From Acidovorax soli (GTDB taxonomy: Bacteria > Pseudomonadota > Gammaproteobacteria > Burkholderiales > Burkholderiaceae_C): DNA of 39,844 nucleotides. Under the pieces are notes generated by a model. It saw nothing but the letters and a program-made list of their open reading frames with translations. It did no database searches and was not told the DNA's origin. The position numbers and the translations under genes are program-made. This document shows, piece after piece, positions 28,847 through 36,947 of this stretch (position 1 is the first letter of the stretch; the number at the start of each line of letters is the position of its first letter). The stretch lies in the NCBI RefSeq assembly GCF_900107605.1, contig NZ_FNQJ01000029.1, positions 1 to 39,844 on the forward strand. Direction: 5' to 3'.

Positions 28847-28874
28847 TTTGTAAATATTTATGAAGATTTGTAAA
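28847..28874 (-). promoter_or_regulatory. Tandem TTTACAAA repeats upstream of the GT39 gene
   Basis: Two exact copies of TTTGTAAA (TTTACAAA on the coding strand) start 20 bp apart, about two helical turns, 40–70 bp upstream of the GTG start. The AT-rich patch stands out in this GC-rich sequence. Tandem repeats in phase with the helix are typical of response-regulator sites; no regulator can be named. Confidence 0.45.
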
Positions 28875-28984
28875 GAATCCCTCACCCCATGCAACAACCC
28901 GATGGCCGCGCGCGCGTCGCGATCGTCGGGTTGATTCACTTTTAATAGCATCCCGTGCAGAGTGGAAGGGCGTTAGCGCCCGAT

Positions 28985-30634
28985 TCACTCCAGACCCAGC
29001 TCCTGGATCTTGCGGGTAATGGTGTTACGCCCAATGCCCAGGCGCTGCGCGGCCTCCATGCGGCGGCCATGGGTGGCCAGGAGGGCGGTGCGGATCAGGC
29101 GCGACTCGAAACGCCGCGTCAGTACATCCCACACGTCTGGCTGGCCACCAGCCAGCAGCGTTTGCACCTCGGCTTCCAGTGCCTGCTCCCAGCCGCGGAC
29201 ACCCACGGCGTCCGCGGCAGCGGTTGCGTCGACATCGGCATCGGCCGCCGGCCAGGAAGACACTGCGGGGGCAGACATCGCTGCACCTGCCGCCATGTAA
29301 GCCCCCGGGACCAGCGCGACGGCAGGCACGGCAACCGCCGGGTGCATGCCCTCCACCATCTCGGATGACGGCATGGAAACCAGGGGGGCAAGCGGCGCTG
29401 CCATCTTCCCCACAGACAGTTCGCCCCCACCGGCCCGCACGGGCGGCTGGTAGACCGGCGCTTCCAGCACTTCGGGCGGCAGGTCCTGCAGCGAGATCAC
29501 CTGGGCAGGTGCCATCACCGTGAGCCAATGGCAGATGTTCTCCAGTTGCCGCACATTGCCCGGAAACGCAAACTGCTCCAGCCGCGCCAGCGCCGAATCG
29601 GCAATGCGCTTGGGCTCCACGCCCAACTGGCGCGCACTTTGCTGCAGGAAGTGGCGCGTGAGCATGGGAACGTCTTCGTGCCGCTCGCGCAGCGCGGGCA
29701 GGCGCAGGCGAATCACGTTGAGGCGGTGGAACAGGTCTTCGCGGAAGCCGCCTTCCTTGACGCGCTGCTCCAGGTTCTGGTGGGTGGCGGCAATCACACG
29801 CACATGGGCCTTCACGGCCGCATGGCCGCCCACGCGGTAGAACTGACCATCCGACAGCACGCGCAGCAGGCGCGTCTGCAGATCAAACGGCATGTCGCCG
29901 ATTTCGTCGAGAAACAGCGTGCCACCTTCGGCCTGCTCGAAGCGGCCGCGCCGCTGCGTCTGTGCGCCGGTGAAGGCGCCGCGTTCGTGGCCGAAGAGTT
30001 CGGATTCGAGCAGGTCCTTGGGGATGGCGGCTGTGTTGATGGCGACAAAGGGGCCGTCTGCGACCGGCGAGTGCTTGTGCAGCGCACGCGCCACCAGTTC
30101 CTTGCCCGAGCCGGATTCGCCCGTGATCAGGACCGTGACCTGGCTCTGGCTGAGCCGGCCGATGGCACGGAACACATCCTGCATCGCGGGTGCCTGGCCC
30201 AGCATTTCGGGTGTTTCGGCCTGGCGCTCTTCCGTCACTTCCTCACGCTGGCTCTCGTCGACCGCGCGACGGATCAGCTCTACCGCCTTGGGCAGATCGA
30301 ACGGCTTGGGCAGGTATTCGAACGCTCCACGCTGGAAGGCCGACACGGCGCTGTCCAGGTCGGAGTACGCCGTCATGATGATGACGGGCAGGCCGGGCTG
30401 CAGTTCGCGCACTTTTTCCAGCAGTTGCAGGCCCGACCCCCCGGGCATGCGGATGTCGCTCACCAGGACCTGGGGGCTCTGGCGCGCGGAGTCACCAACG
30501 GTGACATCTGCCAGGGCATCCAGCACCTCGCGGGGGTGCGTGAAACTGCGCGTGGGCAGGTTCTCGCGGGCCAACGCCTTTTCCAGGACGAAGCGGATCG
30601 AGGGGTCGTCATCTACTATCCAGATCGGCTTCAT
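28985..30634 (-). CDS. glnG: Nitrogen regulation response regulator NtrC (NR(I)), long-linker form
   Basis: A 549-residue sigma-54-dependent activator. The receiver domain (about 4–120) has the phospho-acceptor region VLVSDIRMPGGSGLQLLEK. The AAA+ domain (about 150–385) has Walker A GESGSGKELVAR, the sigma-54-contact loop ELFGHERGAFTGA, Walker B GGTLFLDEIGD and the sensor/arginine finger region. The C-terminal Fis-type helix-turn-helix (about 508–547) reads AAQRLGIGRNTITRKIQEL. E. coli NtrC has 469 residues; the excess is a Pro/Ala/Val-rich linker of about 80–100 residues between the AAA+ and DNA-binding domains. It lies 40 bp downstream of glnL. Confidence 0.95.
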   Translation of the reverse strand: MKPIWIVDDDPSIRFVLEKALARENLPTRSFTHPREVLDALADVTVGDSARQSPQVLVSDIRMPGGSGLQLLEKVRELQPGLPVIIMTAYSDLDSAVSAFQRGAFEYLPKPFDLPKAVELIRRAVDESQREEVTEERQAETPEMLGQAPAMQDVFRAIGRLSQSQVTVLITGESGSGKELVARALHKHSPVADGPFVAINTAAIPKDLLESELFGHERGAFTGAQTQRRGRFEQAEGGTLFLDEIGDMPFDLQTRLLRVLSDGQFYRVGGHAAVKAHVRVIAATHQNLEQRVKEGGFREDLFHRLNVIRLRLPALRERHEDVPMLTRHFLQQSARQLGVEPKRIADSALARLEQFAFPGNVRQLENICHWLTVMAPAQVISLQDLPPEVLEAPVYQPPVRAGGGELSVGKMAAPLAPLVSMPSSEMVEGMHPAVAVPAVALVPGAYMAAGAAMSAPAVSSWPAADADVDATAAADAVGVRGWEQALEAEVQTLLAGGQPDVWDVLTRRFESRLIRTALLATHGRRMEAAQRLGIGRNTITRKIQELGLE

Positions 30635-30674
30635 GTGTTTTTACACCTTCACTGTGGTTGCGTGTCAGGGGACC

Positions 30675-31760
30675 TCAGGGCAAGGGAATCAGGATGCGGA
30701 AGTCGGTGCGACCCGGTACGCTGTCGCATTCGATCAACCCGTGGTGTCGCTGCACGAAGGTTTGCGCCAGCGTGAGCCCCAGCCCTGATCCCCCGTCCCG
30801 TCCCGACACCAGCGGGTAAAAAATCCGCTCTTTGATGGCATCGGGTACGCCCGGTCCGTTGTCGATGACATGCAATTCCAATGCCAGCCGATAGCGCTGG
30901 CGGCCAAACGTGACCTGGCGGGCCACGCGGGTGCGCAGCGTGATCACAGCATCGCCCGCCGCAATGCGTTCTGCCAGTGCCTGCGCGGCGTTCTGCACGA
31001 TGTTCAGCAAGGCCTGGATGAGCTGGGCACGGTCGCCGCGAAACTCGGGGATCGAGGTGTCGTAATCGCGCAGCACCTTCAGGCCCTGCGGATGCTCCAC
31101 CAGCACCAGCGAACGCACGCGCTCGCACACCTCGTGGATGTTCACGTCACCCACCAGATGCGGGTGCCGGTGCGGCGCCAGCAGCCGGTCCACCAGGCTT
31201 TGCAGGCGATCGGCCTCATGGATGATGACCTGGGTGTATTCGTGGAGCTCGCGGCTTTCGAGCTCCATCTCCAGCAATTGCGCAGCGCCCCGAATACCAC
31301 CCAGGGGATTCTTGATCTCGTGGGCCAGATTGCGGATCAGCTCCTTGTTGGCCTGGGCCTGGTCCAGCAATCGCTCTTCACGGTCCTGGCGGGCATGTTG
31401 CTCCAGCGGCCACAGCTCCACCAGGATTTCACCCACCTGTTCGGCATCGGCCACATTGACATGCACGGGCACAGGGTCCTGGTGCAGGCGCTTCAAGCTG
31501 GCCTCGTAACGCAGCGCGGCAAAATCCTTGCCACGCGCACCGGACAATGCCATCTGCAGCAAGGTGGGGTCGGTAAAAAAGGTTGAAAAATCCACGCCTT
31601 CCAGCGTGCGCCGCGACAGGCCCAGCGTGTTTTCCAGGGCCGCATTGGCAAACTGCACGGCACCGTCCGAGCGCAGCACCGCCACCAGGGTGGACATGAG
31701 GTCCAGCGAGTGAAAGCGCTCCGTTTCTGCCACCCGTGAATCATGCACCGAGCGCTCCAC
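30675..31760 (-). CDS. glnL: Nitrogen regulation sensor histidine kinase NtrB (NR(II))
   Basis: A 361-residue cytoplasmic kinase/phosphatase that phosphorylates NtrC under nitrogen limitation and is governed by PII. A PAS-like sensor (about 20–125) begins LDLMSTLVAVLRSDGAVQFAN. The H box is NLAHEIKNPLGGIRGAAQLLE, with the phospho-acceptor His in HEIKNP. The N box is LLNIVQNAAQAL, and the G boxes are VIDNGPGVP and GGSGLGLTLAQTFVQRH. There are no membrane segments. It starts 5 nt after the stop of the upstream secreted-protein gene and is followed by glnG. Confidence 0.95.
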   Translation of the reverse strand: MERSVHDSRVAETERFHSLDLMSTLVAVLRSDGAVQFANAALENTLGLSRRTLEGVDFSTFFTDPTLLQMALSGARGKDFAALRYEASLKRLHQDPVPVHVNVADAEQVGEILVELWPLEQHARQDREERLLDQAQANKELIRNLAHEIKNPLGGIRGAAQLLEMELESRELHEYTQVIIHEADRLQSLVDRLLAPHRHPHLVGDVNIHEVCERVRSLVLVEHPQGLKVLRDYDTSIPEFRGDRAQLIQALLNIVQNAAQALAERIAAGDAVITLRTRVARQVTFGRQRYRLALELHVIDNGPGVPDAIKERIFYPLVSGRDGGSGLGLTLAQTFVQRHHGLIECDSVPGRTDFRILIPLP

Positions 31761-31765
31761 CCTGT

Positions 31766-32269
31766 TTACTTCGCACTGGTGGCGGGGGCGAGGCGGGCCA
31801 GTTCGCGCCGAATTCCGGCCAGGTCGCTCTCGCTGCGCGCAACACTCGCCTTGAGTTCGGCCGTGCGCTCCATGTAAACCTGGGGATTGCGCAGCTCCAG
31901 CGCACTGCGCACGGGCGCGCCGTCGTTGTATTCCTTCAGCAGCTCGGCGTGGCGTGCCTCGGCCTTGCGCAGCTCGGACTCCAGAATGGCACGGGCATCG
32001 GCATCGCGGGCGCGCTGATCGTTGTTGTCCACGCGTGGTGCTCCGGCCGGTGAGGCCGTGGTGGTGGTCGGCGTGACAGCGCCCGAAGTCTTGGGGCGGC
32101 TGCCCTGCACCACCGTCACATTGCCGCCTTCGACCAGCTTGCAGCCGCGCTCCTTGGCCTGGGCGGCGTTATTGGTGTATTCATTGCCGCAACGGTAGAT
32201 GCGGTCTTGAGCCCAGGCCGCGGGCGCCATGACGGTAAAAACCAGGAGGATAGTGAGCGATTTATTCAT
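31766..32269 (-). CDS. Small secreted protein between glnA and glnL (DUF4124-like)
   Basis: A 167-residue protein with a clear signal peptide (MNKSLTILLVFTVMAPAAWA, cleavage after AWA). The mature part begins QDRIYRCGNEYTNNAAQAKERGC, which resembles short periplasmic DUF4124-like domains with two cysteines able to form a disulfide. A Thr/Pro-rich linker follows, then a charged, probably coiled-coil C-terminus (ILESELRKAEARHAELLKEY). No enzyme motif is seen and the function is unknown. Placement 5 nt before glnL implies co-transcription with the nitrogen sensor. The start at 32269 is fixed by the signal peptide. Confidence 0.8.
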   Translation of the reverse strand: MNKSLTILLVFTVMAPAAWAQDRIYRCGNEYTNNAAQAKERGCKLVEGGNVTVVQGSRPKTSGAVTPTTTTASPAGAPRVDNNDQRARDADARAILESELRKAEARHAELLKEYNDGAPVRSALELRNPQVYMERTAELKASVARSESDLAGIRRELARLAPATSAK

Positions 32270-32307
32270 GAGGTCTCTCGCACATGCAATGCAGGGGTGT
32301 GCTGTTG

Positions 32308-32336
32308 AGTATCCCCTAATCACAATACATCGCCAA
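32308..32336 (-). promoter_or_regulatory. Candidate sigma-70 promoter for the secreted-protein–glnL–glnG operon
   Basis: On the minus strand TTGGCG, 17 bp, GATACT, ending about 40 bp upstream of the ATG at 32269. Together with the terminator after glnA it suggests that glnLG can be expressed separately from glnA. Confidence 0.5.
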
Positions 32337-32427
32337 TTCACCACCCGCTGACCCACGGGCTATTGCGGAAGGATGCCACCGATGAAGGCGGAGCTCCCGC
32401 TCATGCCCTCTGGCATCACCCGCTCCA

Positions 32428-32453
32428 AGAAAAAAGGCGGCTCGCGCCGCCTT
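32428..32453 (-). terminator. Terminator after glnA
   Basis: AAGGCGGC-GCGA-GCCGCCTT on the minus strand, followed by TTTTC. It lies 28 bp past the glnA stop codon. Confidence 0.9.
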
Positions 32454-32480
32454 GGGATGCAATGGCCTGCGGGCAGGCGA

Positions 32481-33896
32481 TTACAGCGAGTAGTACATGT
32501 CGTACTCGACCGGATGAACCGCCATGCGAAAACGCGTGACTTCACCCATCTTCAGGTCAATGTAGGCGTCGATCATGCTGTCAGAAAACACGCCGCCCTT
32601 GGTCAGGAAGCCGCGATCCTTGTCCAGCGCTTCCAGCGCCTGGTCGAGGCTGTGGCACACGGTGGGCACCAGCTTGTCCTCTTCGGGAGGCAGATGGTAC
32701 AGATCCTTGGTGGCAGCTTCGCCGGGATGGATCTTGTTTTCCACGCCGTCCAGACCCGCCATCAGCAGGGCAGCAAAGCCCAGGTAGGGGTTCATCAGTG
32801 GATCGGGGAAGCGGGCTTCCACGCGGCGGCCCTTGGGGTTGGCCACGTAAGGAATGCGGATCGAGGCGGAACGGTTCTTGGCCGAGTAGGCCAGCTTCAC
32901 CGGCGCTTCGAAGTGCGGCACCAGGCGCTTGTAGCTGTTGGTGCCGGGGTTGGTGATGGCGTTCAGTGCACGGGCGTGCTTGATGATGCCGCCGATGTAG
33001 TACAGCGCGAAGTCCGACAGACCGGCGTAGCCGTCGCCCGCAAACAGGTTCTTGCCATCCTTCCAGACCGACTGGTGAACGTGCATGCCGGAACCGTTGT
33101 CACCATGGTAGGGCTTGGGCATGAAGGTGGCGGTCTTGCCGTAGGCGTTGGCCACGTTGTGGATCACATACTTTTGCAGCATGGTCCAGTCGGCGCGCTC
33201 GACCAGGGTGCTGAAACGCGTGCCGATTTCGTTCTGGCCGGCACCCGCCACTTCGTGGTGGAACACTTCGACCGGAATGCCCAGGGATTCGAGAATCAGC
33301 GACATCTCGGCGCGCATGTCCTGCGTGCTGTCGACGGGCGGCACGGGGAAGTAGCCGCCCTTGAGGGTGGGACGGTGGCCGCGGTTGCCGCCTTCGAGCT
33401 TGGAGCCGGTGTTCCAGGGTGCTTCGTACTCTTCGATTTCGTAGAAGGTATGGTTGGGTTCGGTGCTCCAACGCACGCCATCGAAAATGAAGAATTCGGG
33501 CTCGGGACCAAAGAATGCGGTATCGCCCAGGCCAGAGGCCTTGAGATAGGCTTCGGCGCGCTTGGCAACCGAACGGGGGTCGCGGTCATACGACTTGCCA
33601 TCGCTGGGCTCGATCACGTCGCAGGTCAGGATCAGCGTCGTTTCTTCGAAAAACGGATCGATATTGGCCGAATTCGGATCAGGAATCAGCTGCATGTCGG
33701 AGGCTTCGATGCCCTTCCATCCGGCAATCGAAGAGCCATCAAAGGCATGGCCCGAAACGAACTTGTCTTCGTCAAAATGCGAGACGGGCACCGTGGTGTG
33801 GTGCTGCTTGCCACGGGTATCGGTAAAGCGGAAATCCACGAATTTGACTTCGTTTTCCTTCACCAGCTTCATCACGTCTGCAACGGTCTTGGCCAT
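32481..33896 (-). CDS. glnA: Type I glutamine synthetase
   Basis: A 471-residue ATP-dependent ammonia-assimilating enzyme, active as a dodecamer. Visible features are [15 protein letters not shown], the DGSSIAGW loop, metal ligands in [29 protein letters not shown], and the regulatory adenylylation tyrosine in [11 protein letters not shown]. The length is that of the GSI-beta type regulated by GlnE. The start at 33896 has AGGAGAA 7 nt upstream; open frame further upstream is chance. Transcription is expected from a sigma-54 promoter about 50 bp upstream, activated by the NtrC protein encoded in the same cluster. Confidence 0.98.
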   Translation of the reverse strand: MAKTVADVMKLVKENEVKFVDFRFTDTRGKQHHTTVPVSHFDEDKFVSGHAFDGSSIAGWKGIEASDMQLIPDPNSANIDPFFEETTLILTCDVIEPSDGKSYDRDPRSVAKRAEAYLKASGLGDTAFFGPEPEFFIFDGVRWSTEPNHTFYEIEEYEAPWNTGSKLEGGNRGHRPTLKGGYFPVPPVDSTQDMRAEMSLILESLGIPVEVFHHEVAGAGQNEIGTRFSTLVERADWTMLQKYVIHNVANAYGKTATFMPKPYHGDNGSGMHVHQSVWKDGKNLFAGDGYAGLSDFALYYIGGIIKHARALNAITNPGTNSYKRLVPHFEAPVKLAYSAKNRSASIRIPYVANPKGRRVEARFPDPLMNPYLGFAALLMAGLDGVENKIHPGEAATKDLYHLPPEEDKLVPTVCHSLDQALEALDKDRGFLTKGGVFSDSMIDAYIDLKMGEVTRFRMAVHPVEYDMYYSL

Positions 33897-33943
33897 CAGG
33901 TTCTCCTGGGTAAAGCGCTTGTTAAAAAATCTGCCAAACGAAA

Positions 33944-33959
33944 AGCAGTTTGCGTGCCA
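33944..33959 (-). promoter_or_regulatory. Sigma-54 (RpoN) promoter of glnA
   Basis: TGGCACGCAAACTGCT on the minus strand matches the consensus TGGCACRN4TTGCW at all but one position, with GG and GC at -24 and -12 correctly spaced. Transcription would start near 33932, giving a leader of about 36 nt that includes the glnA ribosome site. The 17-bp palindrome AGTGCAATGCCTGCACT lies next to it at 33964–33980. Confidence 0.85.
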
Positions 33960-34063
33960 GGCAAGTGCAATGCCTGCACTCGGACGGAGCATTCAGGGCA
34001 AAACCCAAGAATCCTCGGCACGCAGCATCACCAAAAATGTGCGCATCAGCATTCGCAATACGC

Positions 34064-34888
34064 TCAACGCAAATTTCGCACCAATTCGGGGCCACAATTT
34101 GCACCAACATTGTGCAATTCTGCTTGCAAGTCCGCCCAAGCGGCGGGAACCGCTGCAACAGGCCCCTTCACGCCCAATTCTATGTGGCGCCCATATTGTG
34201 GATGATCGACGCTGGGCAGGCTGAAGACCCGGATTCCGGGGTGCTTCAGCTCGATGCGCTCCATCAGCGGCGTCAACGCCGCCTCCATGGCGCCAAAGAC
34301 AATGACGGACTGCTCTGTCTGGGGGGACCGATTGAAAAGATGCGGGTATTCGTGGTCCAGGACCCATTCGATCATGGGCCACGCCATCACCGGAAAGCCT
34401 GGCACAAAATGCACGGCCCCGCCGCCGGTTCCATGGCAGCTGAAGCCTGGGATCTTGTTGTAGGGGTTGGGCACGATGCGCGCACCTTCTGGAAACACGC
34501 CCATGTTGAGCCGCTGAACGTTGTCTGGCCGGTCTGCCTCGTAGGGCACGCCCTGCTCGCGTGCGGTGTCTTGCATGCGTTCCCGGATCAGGATCTCGGC
34601 CTGCGGGTGCAGCATCAGCCCAACACCCAGCGCCCGCGCCGCGCACTGGCGCGTGTGGTCATCGGGCGTGGCGCCGATGCCGCCGCACGAGAAAACGATA
34701 TCGGCCGTAGAGAATGCACGCCGCAAGGTGCTGGTGATGCGCTCGGGGCTGTCGCCCACATAGTCGGCATAGGACAAGGCCAGCCCGCGCGCAGACAGCA
34801 ACTCGATCACCTTGGGCATGTGCTTGTCGGCACGCTTGCCGGAAAGAATTTCGTCACCCACGATGATCAGACCGATATGCGAACTCAT
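34064..34888 (-). CDS. CinA N-terminal/MoaB-like molybdopterin-binding-fold protein
   Basis: A 274-residue protein with a MoCF (MogA/MoaB/CinA-N) fold: IGLIIVGDEILSGKRADKH at the start, FSCGGIGATPDDHTRQ as the ligand loop, PNPYNKIPGFSC and VHFVPGFPVMAWPM. Full-length CinA (about 400 residues) carries an additional C-terminal deamidase domain that is missing, as is usual for the stand-alone form annotated as competence/damage-inducible protein A. Its role is unproven; related enzymes cleave ADP-ribose or NMN-like pyrophosphates. The ATG overlaps the stop of the EI24 gene (ATGA). Its last 18 codons contain an NtrC-type site. Confidence 0.87.
   Translation of the reverse strand: MSSHIGLIIVGDEILSGKRADKHMPKVIELLSARGLALSYADYVGDSPERITSTLRRAFSTADIVFSCGGIGATPDDHTRQCAARALGVGLMLHPQAEILIRERMQDTAREQGVPYEADRPDNVQRLNMGVFPEGARIVPNPYNKIPGFSCHGTGGGAVHFVPGFPVMAWPMIEWVLDHEYPHLFNRSPQTEQSVIVFGAMEAALTPLMERIELKHPGIRVFSLPSVDHPQYGRHIELGVKGPVAAVPAAWADLQAELHNVGANCGPELVRNLR
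34099..34117. promoter_or_regulatory. NtrC-type enhancer site inside the cinA-like coding end
   Basis: TTGCACCAACATTGTGCAA has perfect 6-bp arms TTGCAC/GTGCAA separated by 7 bp, matching the NtrC dyad core GCAC-N7-GTGC. Its centre is about 150 bp upstream of the -24 element of glnA, a usual enhancer distance. It encodes codons for ELHNVGANC of the neighbouring protein. Confidence 0.7.
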
Positions 34889-35790
34889 GGCAATTTGTGC
34901 TCCGAAATGAAGGTGCCGGGGGGCGCATCCGGCGTGGCGGCAATGGCCAGGGCAGCCTGACCTCCGCCAGACGCCGCCGGAGGCGACGGCGCACGGCCCT
35001 CGGATCGCAGGCGCTCCAAAGCGGCAAGGCAATAGTGGGCAAACCACAGGGACGAGAAGGCAAAAACGAGTGTGTAGATCCAGATCGCCAGCGGCACCAG
35101 TATGAAAAATGCAGCAGCAAAAACCACTCCGGACGCCCATACGAGGCTGGGCGCTGCGCCCAGATAGCCGGTCAACACACCGATTCCCAGCAGGCGGGCT
35201 CGGTGGCTGCGCAGAATCTCCCGCCGCTCTTCCTTGCTGGCATGCTCGGCCAAGGCATCGAACGCCATGACGCGGTAGCTCAGCCAACCCCAGATCAGCG
35301 GCGGCAGCACGAGCACCAAGGGTGGCACCAGCCACAGCGGCACCGACACCACCAGGGCAATCAGCGCCAACAAGGTGGAGCCCAATGACCACATGGCGCT
35401 GGCCCAGAAAGAGCCGCCCTGCTTGCGCTCAAGATGGGGAAACCGACGCTGTGCGACCAGGGTGACCAGGGCGGGCGTCGTCAGCAGGGCGACCGCCAGC
35501 AGAGAGATCATGACCAGCACCGGCGTGGCGGCCAGAATCACCAGGAGCGGCGCCATCACCGCAGTCGCGTCGCCGATGCCCCAGGCATGCAGCCAGCCCC
35601 AGAGGGTTGCCAGCAGCGCCGAAGACTCCAGCAATGTACGCATGCCCCGTACAGCGCCATCCCAATAGAAATAGCCCAAGGCGCCACCCAAAACCCCGAT
35701 CAGCAGCAATGGCACCATCGACAGCAGGATCACACGGGGGCGCAGGCAATACACCGCCGCGCGCCAGAAAGAATCGACCAGGAGTCCCAT
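34885..35790 (-). CDS. EI24-domain inner-membrane protein
   Basis: A 301-residue membrane protein. It begins MGLLVDSFWRAAVYCLRPRVI, the usual opening of the EI24/CysZ-like family. Hydrophobic segments include ILLSMVPLLLIGVLGGALGY, MAPLLVILAATPVLVMISLLAVALL, LLALIALVVSVPLWLVPPLVLVLPPLIWGWLSYRVMAFDAL and ASGVVFAAAFFILVPLAIW. CysZ members are sulfate transporters, but proteobacterial EI24 homologues like this one are unassigned. The start at 35790 follows family practice; an in-frame ATG at 35802 with AAGG almost touching it is the alternative. The gene overlaps the cinA-like gene by 4 nt. Confidence 0.85.
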   Translation of the reverse strand: MGLLVDSFWRAAVYCLRPRVILLSMVPLLLIGVLGGALGYFYWDGAVRGMRTLLESSALLATLWGWLHAWGIGDATAVMAPLLVILAATPVLVMISLLAVALLTTPALVTLVAQRRFPHLERKQGGSFWASAMWSLGSTLLALIALVVSVPLWLVPPLVLVLPPLIWGWLSYRVMAFDALAEHASKEERREILRSHRARLLGIGVLTGYLGAAPSLVWASGVVFAAAFFILVPLAIWIYTLVFAFSSLWFAHYCLAALERLRSEGRAPSPPAASGGGQAALAIAATPDAPPGTFISEHKLP

Positions 35791-35849
35791 GTTGGCAAGC
35801 ATACCTTGACTGCCCAAAAATCGGTTCAACCGGTGGTCTGAACGCGGAT

Positions 35850-36887
35850 TCAGGCCTTTCCGACCAGCCGCAGCAGGCCGAGCCATTGCTGTGACCAGAA
35901 ACCCCTGCCGTAGTCGCGCAGGCGGCCCTGCGGATCGGGCTCCACCTGGTCCCTGACACCCGTGGGATCGTATCGGAGATCGAAATCAGCGGTGCCAAAC
36001 AACATGTCCCACCACGGCAACAGCACGCCGAAGTTATGCCCGCCCAACACCTCCTTGCGCACCGCGGGCGGCAGCTGACCTTGGGCCGTGTCGGCCCGCG
36101 GGGTGGATGGCGGCAACGCAGGCATGGTTTCGTGACCAAAACCAATGGCGTGGTGCCGACGATGAAACCGGGGACTGATCCACAGCCGTTCACCCCAGCG
36201 GCCAAACCAGATGCGCAGGTTGGCGTGCTGGAAACTCTCGCTGAGCTGCGTGATCGCCACGATGGCAATGAATTGCCCCGGTGCGACACCGATGGCCTGT
36301 GCAACGATCACGAGAAGCGTGTCTCGGAGCACGTCGTCGAGCAGGTGGTTGCGGTTGTCGCTCCACATGGTCATCTGGCGCTGCGCATGGTGCAGGGAGT
36401 GCAGCCGCCACCACCACTCGAAATGGTGCTGACCCCGGTGCAACCAGTAGTCCACGAAGTCGAAAACCACCAGATAAAGCAGCAGGCTGACCCATGGCAT
36501 GTCCGTCACCCCGGGCCACAGGCCATCGAGCTGCAGCGTGCTGATACCGACCACCCGGAGCGCGCCAAACAGCATGTCCATCAATGGGGCAATGGCAAAG
36601 AACAGAAGCACCCGAAACAGCCCCAGCCGGTGCAGCAAGGTGTAGAGCATGTCGGTACGAATGGTCGCCCGGTCGGTGATGGGCTCCACGGGACGCCAGC
36701 GCTGCAAGGGACCGAATACCGCCACAATGACCACGAGCTGAAGCAGGCCCACCAGCAGCCAGCCCGTGGCCTCGTACCCGTTTTCCAGCAGATTGCCCAG
36801 TCCCAACGCAAAGAGCAAAGGCTGCAGCGTGGACTCGAACAAGCCCTGCTGCACCCCATCGAAGGCATCGGCCCACCACTCCATCAT
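35850..36887 (-). CDS. Sterol desaturase / fatty acid hydroxylase superfamily protein
   Basis: A 345-residue membrane di-iron oxygenase-type protein. The histidine clusters are HRGQHH, HSLHHAQRQ, FHRRHH and HNFG, with hydrophobic helices before and between them (LVGLLQLVVIVAVFG, VLLFFAIAPLMDMLFG, WVSLLLYLVVFDFVDYWLH). Family members hydroxylate or desaturate lipids. The bacterial substrate is unknown here; ornithine lipids, hopanoids and fatty acids are options. GGGGTGA precedes the ATG. It lies 60 bp before the EI24 gene and may be in one transcript with it. Confidence 0.88.
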   Translation of the reverse strand: MMEWWADAFDGVQQGLFESTLQPLLFALGLGNLLENGYEATGWLLVGLLQLVVIVAVFGPLQRWRPVEPITDRATIRTDMLYTLLHRLGLFRVLLFFAIAPLMDMLFGALRVVGISTLQLDGLWPGVTDMPWVSLLLYLVVFDFVDYWLHRGQHHFEWWWRLHSLHHAQRQMTMWSDNRNHLLDDVLRDTLLVIVAQAIGVAPGQFIAIVAITQLSESFQHANLRIWFGRWGERLWISPRFHRRHHAIGFGHETMPALPPSTPRADTAQGQLPPAVRKEVLGGHNFGVLLPWWDMLFGTADFDLRYDPTGVRDQVEPDPQGRLRDYGRGFWSQQWLGLLRLVGKA

Positions 36888-36947
36888 TTCACCCCTCAGT
36901 AGTTGTTCTGCGCATGGTTCTGAGCAAATGCTGCGACAGCGCCCAGG

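Noticed and set aside
33911..33927. TAAAGCGCTTGTTAAAA upstream of glnA as a fifth copy of the dispersed repeat
   Set aside because: Only the short core AAGCGCTT matches and neither arm is present; likely coincidence.
33964..33980. AGTGCA-N5-TGCACT palindrome near the glnA promoter as an NtrC site
   Set aside because: The half-sites have the wrong order and spacing for NtrC (GCAC-N7-GTGC); noted only as an unexplained palindrome.
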